This document shows positions 41,878-47,144 of a stretch of 47,144 bases of DNA, piece after piece; positions within the stretch are counted from its first letter, which is position 1; each line of letters opens with the position of its first letter. The stretch is from CAYTWW01 sp043801855. Its GTDB lineage: Archaea > Nanobdellota > Nanobdellia > Woesearchaeales > GW2011-AR15. The stretch covers positions 1 through 47,144 of the forward strand of contig JAZDLQ010000071.1 in assembly GCA_043801855.1 (NCBI GenBank). Reading direction: 5' to 3'. A model generated the notes under the pieces. That model was not told the origin of the DNA and made no database searches. It was given only the letters and a program-made list of their open reading frames with translations. A program made the position numbers and the translations under genes.

Positions 41878-44199
41878 TCATACCTTCTCTATAGATAAAA
41901 GCCTACTTAATTTCTCGAAAACGGCCCTAATCTTGGTTTCGTCTTTATCTTTTGAACCCCATGAAACAACCAATATATTTTTTGTTCTTTCATCTACAGA
42001 AGTTCTTATTGAATCCTTGTAGCCAACAACAGCAAATATCTTCTCTTCATCTTCAAGAATAATTCTTCCTTCTTTTATCTTCTGCAGTTCAGTGTGGCCA
42101 TATGGTAAATAAGAATCTTTGCTTTGCGCAAATCTCACCTTTACTTTTCCTTTTATTTTGCCTAAATCAAACATTCCAATTGATGTTAATTCTTCACATG
42201 AAACAATGTTTCCAGCATCAACTGCTGAATTTATATTTGGGAATTCTCCTTTTGATAAATAGCGCTTGATAATTGCCTCTGCTGCTGAAGTGACATCTGT
42301 TAAGCCAAGTTTTTCATGGAATTCTTTATACTTAATTAATTCAGGCTCTTTTTCAAATGAATCATTGTCCTTCCATTTATCGATAAGTGCTTGTTTTTGT
42401 TTGGCAAATAAGTTTTTACTATCTGCAGCAACACTTATATTGGCAATGTTTATTGAGTCAATGATAAGCCATTGATATTTCTTAATAATATTATTGTGAA
42501 TTAAAAACCCTGATTGTTCAGTATAAATTTCAGTTGGCTTTGAAAATGATTCAGTAATTGGACCTAGATTTATCTCAACACACGTAACAGGAACTTCCAT
42601 TCCGAAATTAGTTAGTACAACTGGCGCAACCTCACCCAAAAACCCAATCTTTTTACCGCCAATAAAAATATCCCCGGCTCTTCCGGGAATTAAGCTTCTA
42701 TGTGATCCTTCTGTAATTTTATATTCTTTGTCAAGCATTCTCATTAAATAATCAAGCGCCTGCCTTGCATCAGTGTAATTTGCGTCCTTATTTGCAATTA
42801 TAATGCAAAGCTTTGTTTCTTCACGGACATTTGTCTCTTCTTTAGTGTCGATTGAAAACACTTTCCCGATTGTAAAAAGCCTCTGCGGGTATTCGTTGTG
42901 CTTATTTGTGCCAAGGACCTCCATCATCACAGGAAGCAGCCATTTTCTTAGCGAATCATGCTCTTTTGAAACGGATTTTAAAATCTCAACAACATCTGCT
43001 TCGTAATTCATAACTAATGTCTGTTTTTCCTTGTTGATTAGGTGAAGTGTGCTTGCTTCCAAATAGCCAAGGCCGACAAGGCAATCTGCAATCCTGTTAT
43101 TGAATATTGACTCAGGGCTCTCCTGGCCGACAGTTGAAATTTTAGGGATTTCTTCTTTAAAATTTTCATAGCCGTATGCAATTGCTACATCTTCTGAAAA
43201 ATCAGCCTGATGCATTATATCTGCCCTATATGGAGGAATCATTACTTTATTCTTTTTGACGCTATAGCCCATTTTTTCAAGTAGTCCATTAATTTCAGCT
43301 TTTGATAGTTCCAGTCCAAGTCTTTTATTTATATAGCTATAGTCAATTGCTAATTCCAATGTGCTAAAATCAGGCGTTGTTATTATCTTATCAGGATAAA
43401 CCACATCAATTGAATAAATATCAGCTCCCATATCAGCAAACATTGTAACAAATATGTTAAGCGCATATTTAATATTAAGATAGTCTGTTCCAGTACACTC
43501 AATAAAGACCTGTTTTGTAGTCAATTCAACTTTACCAGTATCATGAGAGTTAGTGTAAGGAAGCATACACATAACGTTATCTTTTGAGTCAATAAAAAAA
43601 GGATATTTATCATAACCTTGCTTTTTCCAGCTATCTGCAATGTATTTGTATTCTTTTGATGTTGGATGTACTTTCTCAGTTTCTATTGCAACCATCTTTT
43701 TTTCAAAACCTAGAGGTTGAAACATAACTTTGGTTGGGTCTTTTGCAATATAATTAATTGGGAAAACCACATTATCAATAGGATACACACCATATGCAGA
43801 TTTATTACGTTTCCTTCCATGAGTCATTGCCAATTTTTCCTGCATCTGCATAATTTCTCTAATTCTATCATCAGTAAATTTTATGTTTTTGATTATTGCA
43901 CAAGCAGTATAAGGGCGCATTGCAACAGATTTATCTACAATAACTTTATTTCCTGATTTTTTTATTGCATAATTAATAAATCCTGTTTTAATACCTAAAA
44001 AAGAAGATAATGCTCTGCCATACCCTTGCGTCGACAGCATATCCGGCCTGTTAGGAGAGACTTCAACAACAATTTCATTCTCATCGCTTCTCTCGATTGG
44101 TGTTCCTAGCATAAGCATCCGCTCAAAAATAAACTTATCTTCGTAGCTTTGGCCAAGAATCTTATTTAATACTTCCCTGTTGAGGCTTACTGTTGGCAT
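41878..44199 (-). CDS. pheT: phenylalanyl-tRNA synthetase beta subunit with extra C-terminal B3/B4-like domain
   Basis: 773 residues, about 220 longer than usual archaeal PheT (about 550). Residues 1 to about 550 are the archaeal form: MPTVSLNREVLNKILG, VSPNRPDMLSTQGYGRAL, PYRADIMHQADFSEDVAIAYGYE and IGFLGEVAPVVLTNFG. The added part (YKEFHEKLGLTDVTSAAEAI, FPNINSAVDAGNIVS, GMFDLGKIKGKVKVRFA, GRIILEDEEKIFAVVGYKDS) resembles stand-alone B3/B4 proteins related to the PheRS editing domain. It may add a second proofreading or tRNA-binding unit. The gene is in one minus-strand set with pheS, a HEPN/MNT pair and a small ORF. Confidence 0.93.
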   Translation of the reverse strand: MPTVSLNREVLNKILGQSYEDKFIFERMLMLGTPIERSDENEIVVEVSPNRPDMLSTQGYGRALSSFLGIKTGFINYAIKKSGNKVIVDKSVAMRPYTACAIIKNIKFTDDRIREIMQMQEKLAMTHGRKRNKSAYGVYPIDNVVFPINYIAKDPTKVMFQPLGFEKKMVAIETEKVHPTSKEYKYIADSWKKQGYDKYPFFIDSKDNVMCMLPYTNSHDTGKVELTTKQVFIECTGTDYLNIKYALNIFVTMFADMGADIYSIDVVYPDKIITTPDFSTLELAIDYSYINKRLGLELSKAEINGLLEKMGYSVKKNKVMIPPYRADIMHQADFSEDVAIAYGYENFKEEIPKISTVGQESPESIFNNRIADCLVGLGYLEASTLHLINKEKQTLVMNYEADVVEILKSVSKEHDSLRKWLLPVMMEVLGTNKHNEYPQRLFTIGKVFSIDTKEETNVREETKLCIIIANKDANYTDARQALDYLMRMLDKEYKITEGSHRSLIPGRAGDIFIGGKKIGFLGEVAPVVLTNFGMEVPVTCVEINLGPITESFSKPTEIYTEQSGFLIHNNIIKKYQWLIIDSINIANISVAADSKNLFAKQKQALIDKWKDNDSFEKEPELIKYKEFHEKLGLTDVTSAAEAIIKRYLSKGEFPNINSAVDAGNIVSCEELTSIGMFDLGKIKGKVKVRFAQSKDSYLPYGHTELQKIKEGRIILEDEEKIFAVVGYKDSIRTSVDERTKNILVVSWGSKDKDETKIRAVFEKLSRLLSIEKV

Positions 44200-44239
44200 G
44201 TTTTTGTTCTCCCCACTCTATTTTTAAATTATATATTGA

Positions 44240-44437
44240 TTAATATCTCAAAAAATTCATTGTGTCTTCCATTTTTTTCTTCGTGACTTTTGAATAAGAG
44301 TCAATTGTCTGCTGAACATCGAACTTGGTGAATGGGTTTTCTGATGATTCTTTTGATTTCATTAGCTCAGATTCATGACCTTGCTTTACATTTGCTTCAA
44401 CTTTAAATTTTTTGATTATTTCATCCATTTTTATCAA
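44240..44437 (-). CDS. small hypothetical protein between HEPN gene and pheT
   Basis: 65 residues, highly charged (lysine and glutamate) and probably helical, with no membrane segment or recognised motif. It lies 23 bases after the HEPN gene and 40 bases before pheT on the same strand, so it would be cotranscribed. Length and composition are credible for a real small protein, but a chance frame is possible. Confidence 0.45.
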   Translation of the reverse strand: MIKMDEIIKKFKVEANVKQGHESELMKSKESSENPFTKFDVQQTIDSYSKVTKKKMEDTMNFLRY

Positions 44438-44460
44438 AAATCTTAACCATGCATAAAAGA

Positions 44461-44910
44461 TTAAGATTTTTCCTCCTTGTTTTTGTTTTCTTTTTCAATT
44501 AGAGAAGCGTACTCTTGTAAAGCAGTAATCATTTTTTCTACAGATTTAGTCTCACTTATTATTTCAAAAATTTCGCCTTCATCTAAATCCGCGTACTCAT
44601 GTGCAATTTTATTTCTATTTAATATTAACCTAATTAATTTAGACTTAAGATTAGAGTCAATTATTTTATGCTCATGCAGCTTAATAAAAATGTCGGAATA
44701 TGTTTGAGTAAAGCCAAAATTCTGACTTATAACAATTTCATTTCCAAGATCTATTGATTTATTAATTATTGTAAAGCAAATCATTGAAGCTGCGTGATAA
44801 TTTTTAAAATCAGCCAAATCTGCCTTTGTTTTAATATTTAATTGTGCTAACTGTCCAACATACTTATTGATATCCGATACTAGAGTAGCAATCCTTTGCT
44901 TATCTAACAT
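44461..44910 (-). CDS. HepT-like HEPN toxin (DUF86 type)
   Basis: 149 residues, all-helical, with the HEPN ribonuclease motif R-x4-H-x-Y in NRNKIAHEYAD. HepT toxins cleave RNA and are silenced by a MNT nucleotidyltransferase antitoxin, which in studied cases adds AMP to the motif's tyrosine. The MNT partner is immediately upstream, and the two genes overlap by 7 bases. The N-terminal DKQRIATLVSDINKYVGQL and the SMICFTIINKSIDLGNEIV helix fit DUF86. The motif residues are all kept, so it looks functional. Confidence 0.85.
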   Translation of the reverse strand: MLDKQRIATLVSDINKYVGQLAQLNIKTKADLADFKNYHAASMICFTIINKSIDLGNEIVISQNFGFTQTYSDIFIKLHEHKIIDSNLKSKLIRLILNRNKIAHEYADLDEGEIFEIISETKSVEKMITALQEYASLIEKENKNKEEKS

Positions 44911-45293
44911 GTGCCAAATACCTTTGCAATATTTTTATCAATTATCCACCTAAAATCAAGGTAACTCTTAACCGTATAATACTTATCATTATGCAATTTT
45001 TTTTTATCCCTGATTAAAAGGGGTTTTCCATCGCGAAAGACCCTATACCTAATTAAGATAGGCAGCTCATGAAAATAGCTTATATCAACCTCATTTGAGC
45101 AGCAGCAAAATATATCTGTTTTTTCTTTTTCAGATATTTTCTTATCAGCAAATACGCAGATGTCAATATCAGACAAAGGGGTTTGCTTTCCCGTAGCATA
45201 AGAGCCAAATAAATAAACTGCATAGACTGATTTTATTTTGGCGATATTCTCTGCCATCTTACTAATATTATTAAGGTTTAGTTCTGTCATCAT
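44904..45293 (-). CDS. MNT-type nucleotidyltransferase antitoxin
   Basis: 129 residues with the minimal nucleotidyltransferase motif G-S-x10-D-x-D in FGSYATGKQTPLSDIDICVF. A third acidic residue is in NEVDISYF. This is the antitoxin half of HEPN/MNT (type VII) modules. A cluster of three Cys (FCCCSNE) lies after the metal-binding Asp pair. Two ATG codons (45293, 45290) are possible starts. It overlaps the HEPN gene and starts 50 bases after pheS on the same strand. Confidence 0.87.
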   Translation of the reverse strand: MMTELNLNNISKMAENIAKIKSVYAVYLFGSYATGKQTPLSDIDICVFADKKISEKEKTDIFCCCSNEVDISYFHELPILIRYRVFRDGKPLLIRDKKKLHNDKYYTVKSYLDFRWIIDKNIAKVFGTC

Positions 45294-45342
45294 TTTTGTA
45301 TATTTTTGTTTAGTCTAATTTAGATTATACTATTTTATGTTT

Positions 45343-46881
45343 TTACTTCATCCACATTTTTATCTCGCGAAGATGCGCTGCATCATTTCCATACATTAAT
45401 CTTAAATCATCAATTTTATAATATTCCATTAAGAGCCTGTCAAATCCTGGCCCCCATGCAAGGACAGGAATGTCTTTTCCTAAAAGAGGAACAACAACCT
45501 CAGGCCTGAAAACTCCTGCACCACCTATCTCAAACCATTCTTTTCTGATTGGGTGAAATACTTCAATTTCAACAGATGGCTCTGTATAAGGAAAATGGCT
45601 TGGGTGGAATTTTGCATCAGGATAACCCATTTTTTTAAAAAAAACCCTTAGATACCCGAGCAGATGCCTAAAATTTGCATTAGGGTCAACTACTATTCCG
45701 TCTGTCTGGTTGAATTCAAAATGATGCTTCCAGTCAATCGTTTCATTCCTGAAGCACTTTCCGACTGAAAAAAACTTTGCAGGCAAATCTGTTTCTTTTA
45801 GTGCAGCTAGTGTTTTTGCAGAAAGAACAGTTGTATGAGTTCTTAAAACGTTTTTTTTAGCCTCTTCTTCTGACCAACTATATTGCCAGCCGCTGCTTCC
45901 TGCAATTCCTTTTTCATGTGCCAGTTTTACCCTATCTAATGCTTCGCCATACGGCAATTTTCCTTTAAGCGGATTTTTAATAAAAAAAGTATCCTGCATA
46001 TCTCTGACAGGATGGTCCTGCGCAGTGTAGAGCGCATCAAAATTCCAAAATGAAGTATTTAAAATAGGCCCTTCCATCTCCTTAAAACCCATATCTGTCC
46101 ATATTTTTTTTGCATAGTTTACTGCCTGCGATACAAAATGCCTTTTGCCACCGTGAATTTTAGGGACATTTATTGCAACATCAAACTTTCTAAAATCCTT
46201 GCCTTTCCAATCGCCTGTCTTAAGCATCAGAGGAGTTAATTTTTCAACTGTTTCATTGTTAAAGCTTGCAGTATCTCTTATTTTTTTTCCTTCATCAGTC
46301 AAAGTTGCATAGACTAATTTTTCTGTTGATACTTTGATTATATTTTTCCTTTTTTTAAATTCATTAACAGCATATACTTCTTCAGCCTGCAAATCATTAA
46401 CTTTTTTCGGGAATTTTCCTTTAAGGAACTTTTCTTCAAGTGAGTCTTTTGCAGCAATTGTTTTACCTGAAAATGTAATTGATATATGCATTCCTTTGTC
46501 ATCTTTTTTAATGTCTATTGCCCCTTTTTGCCTTAACAGTCCAAGGCAGACAGTGACTTCATTCTGGTCAAGCGATGCCTTTTCTTTTAATTGTTCCAAG
46601 GTCAATGGTTTGGCATCTGCAAGAGCAAGCATGAACCTTTTTTCAGGAAGACCATTTTTAGAATAAGCTAAACCGTTAGAGTCAAGTTCAACTACATCAT
46701 ATGAATCTTCATCAAGAGCTGCCAATCCCTTATTTGTCAGCCATTGTAATCCTCTCATCACTTCAATATCGAGAAGTGAAGTCTTAGACATTATTTCTTT
46801 AAAAGGAGTTTTGACTAAAATATTTAAAAGAACTTTTCGCTCAATTGCAGTTAATGTATCAGATATATTTGATTCAGACAT
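45343..46881 (-). CDS. pheS: phenylalanyl-tRNA synthetase alpha subunit, archaeal type
   Basis: 512 residues. Two N-terminal winged-helix units (residues 1 to about 160) bind tRNA, as in archaeal and eukaryotic PheS. The class II core follows: GFKEMEGPILNTSFWNFDAL with QDHPVRDMQDTFF, motif 2 FSVGKCFRNETIDWKHHFEF, and motif 3 GWG-like LAWGPGFDRLLM. With PheT it forms the heterotetramer that charges tRNA-Phe. A TATA element (TTTTTATACAC on the minus strand, about 46915-46905) precedes the ATG. The pheS-pheT pair is split by a HEPN/MNT toxin-antitoxin module. Confidence 0.95.
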   Translation of the reverse strand: MSESNISDTLTAIERKVLLNILVKTPFKEIMSKTSLLDIEVMRGLQWLTNKGLAALDEDSYDVVELDSNGLAYSKNGLPEKRFMLALADAKPLTLEQLKEKASLDQNEVTVCLGLLRQKGAIDIKKDDKGMHISITFSGKTIAAKDSLEEKFLKGKFPKKVNDLQAEEVYAVNEFKKRKNIIKVSTEKLVYATLTDEGKKIRDTASFNNETVEKLTPLMLKTGDWKGKDFRKFDVAINVPKIHGGKRHFVSQAVNYAKKIWTDMGFKEMEGPILNTSFWNFDALYTAQDHPVRDMQDTFFIKNPLKGKLPYGEALDRVKLAHEKGIAGSSGWQYSWSEEEAKKNVLRTHTTVLSAKTLAALKETDLPAKFFSVGKCFRNETIDWKHHFEFNQTDGIVVDPNANFRHLLGYLRVFFKKMGYPDAKFHPSHFPYTEPSVEIEVFHPIRKEWFEIGGAGVFRPEVVVPLLGKDIPVLAWGPGFDRLLMEYYKIDDLRLMYGNDAAHLREIKMWMK

Positions 46882-46903
46882 TATTTGTATGTAAATTTAT
46901 TAG

Positions 46904-46916
46904 TGTATAAAAAGGT
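46904..46916 (-). promoter_or_regulatory. TATA box for pheS
   Basis: CCTTTTTATACAC on the minus strand, centred about 29 bases before the ATG at 46881. Confidence 0.55.
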
Positions 46917-47028
46917 TATTGATTAAAAAATTTAACAAAAATGAAAATTCGATAAAATGTATTGTGACTACTAATTAGAAGTAATAAAAGATAAAATTTA
47001 TATATCAGAATGACTACTGAGATGACAT

Positions 47029-47144
47029 TTAAAAATTGAAAAAAATATCATTCCAATCCCAAATTCTGTCCGTTATTTTTTCAATCATACATGGCGTTTT
47101 TTTATCATAAGAAATATCCATGAAATTATTGTATGCCTGAAACA
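47029..47144 (-). mobile_element. DDE/integrase-type transposase C-terminal fragment, cut by window edge
   Basis: A minus-strand frame enters from the right edge and ends at TAA 47031-47029. It reads FQAYNNFMDISYDKKTPCMI and then IEKITDRIWDWNDIFFNF. The YNN...KKTP...W-x-W pattern resembles the end of rve-type DDE transposases (N-x-x-R-x-H-x-x-L-x-x-K-T-P-A-E). Only 37 residues are visible, so the family is uncertain. Confidence 0.45.

Noticed and set aside
1..47144. tRNA or rRNA genes and CRISPR arrays
   Set aside because: Reading through both strands I saw no cloverleaf with a GGTTCGAATCC-type arm, no rRNA stretches and no regularly spaced repeats. A covariance search would be needed to exclude a tRNA fully.

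Overview
The window looks like low-GC archaeal chromosome, probably from a DPANN-type lineage (Woesearchaeota-like by gene content; this is inference, as there is no rRNA here). Archaeal signs are the gene order rpl21e - rpoF - DUF655, an archaeal-type PheRS, an RtcB with an intein at the metal-binding cysteine, and TATA boxes about 27-30 bases before many start codons, as in leaderless transcripts. Proteins of the ordinary regions are lysine- and isoleucine-rich. Each end of the window runs into a partial transposase gene.

Layout. 1-7.4 kb: transposase remnant, membrane protein, L21e/RpoF/DUF655, an orphan receiver domain, a ribbon-helix-helix/sugar nucleotidyltransferase fusion, MarC, a CPA2 cation/proton antiporter with a hairpin leader, and phosphopentomutase. 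7.4-12.1 kb: lipoprotein, MtnA, two hypotheticals (one with an antitoxin-like N-terminus), PyrF and a SLOG protein. 12.1-19.3 kb: RtcB with a 502-residue intein, PyrD-PyrK, class I FBPase and dihydroorotase, so four pyrimidine genes lie within 9 kb. 19.3-22.6 kb: two P-loop ATPases followed by a second, broken dihydroorotase tail that an IS66 fragment has split. 22.7-35.0 kb: the accessory island. 35.0-36.1 kb: a graveyard of ATPase, leuS and transposon remnants plus GC-rich inverted repeats. 36.1-41.9 kb: a DUF234 ATPase, bacterial-type LeuRS and another DUF234 ATPase. 41.9-46.9 kb: pheS and pheT on the minus strand, with a HEPN/MNT toxin-antitoxin pair and a small ORF between them.

The most unusual part is the island. 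A MccF-type S66 hydrolase with its own promoter precedes a tight operon: NIF3-like protein, SAM methyltransferase, GNAT acetyltransferase, ProRS-like protein, second SAM methyltransferase, archaeal ThrRS-like protein, and a two-subunit molybdenum hydroxylase. An AsnRS-like gene with its own promoter follows. The three class II synthetase paralogs lack editing domains, and two show substitutions at signature positions. The combination suggests either synthesis of, or immunity to, an aminoacyl-nucleotide or aminoacyl-tRNA-derived compound. I do not recognise it as a described cluster, and the function is hypothesis.

The second unusual feature is the ATPases. All four intact ones (one DUF4143, three DUF234) end within a few bases of the 3' end of a housekeeping gene or a housekeeping-gene remnant (pyrC, pyrC remnant, leuS, pheT). 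In two places a degenerate second copy of the neighbouring housekeeping 3' end survives nearby. That pattern suggests targeted or recombination-driven insertion at gene ends.
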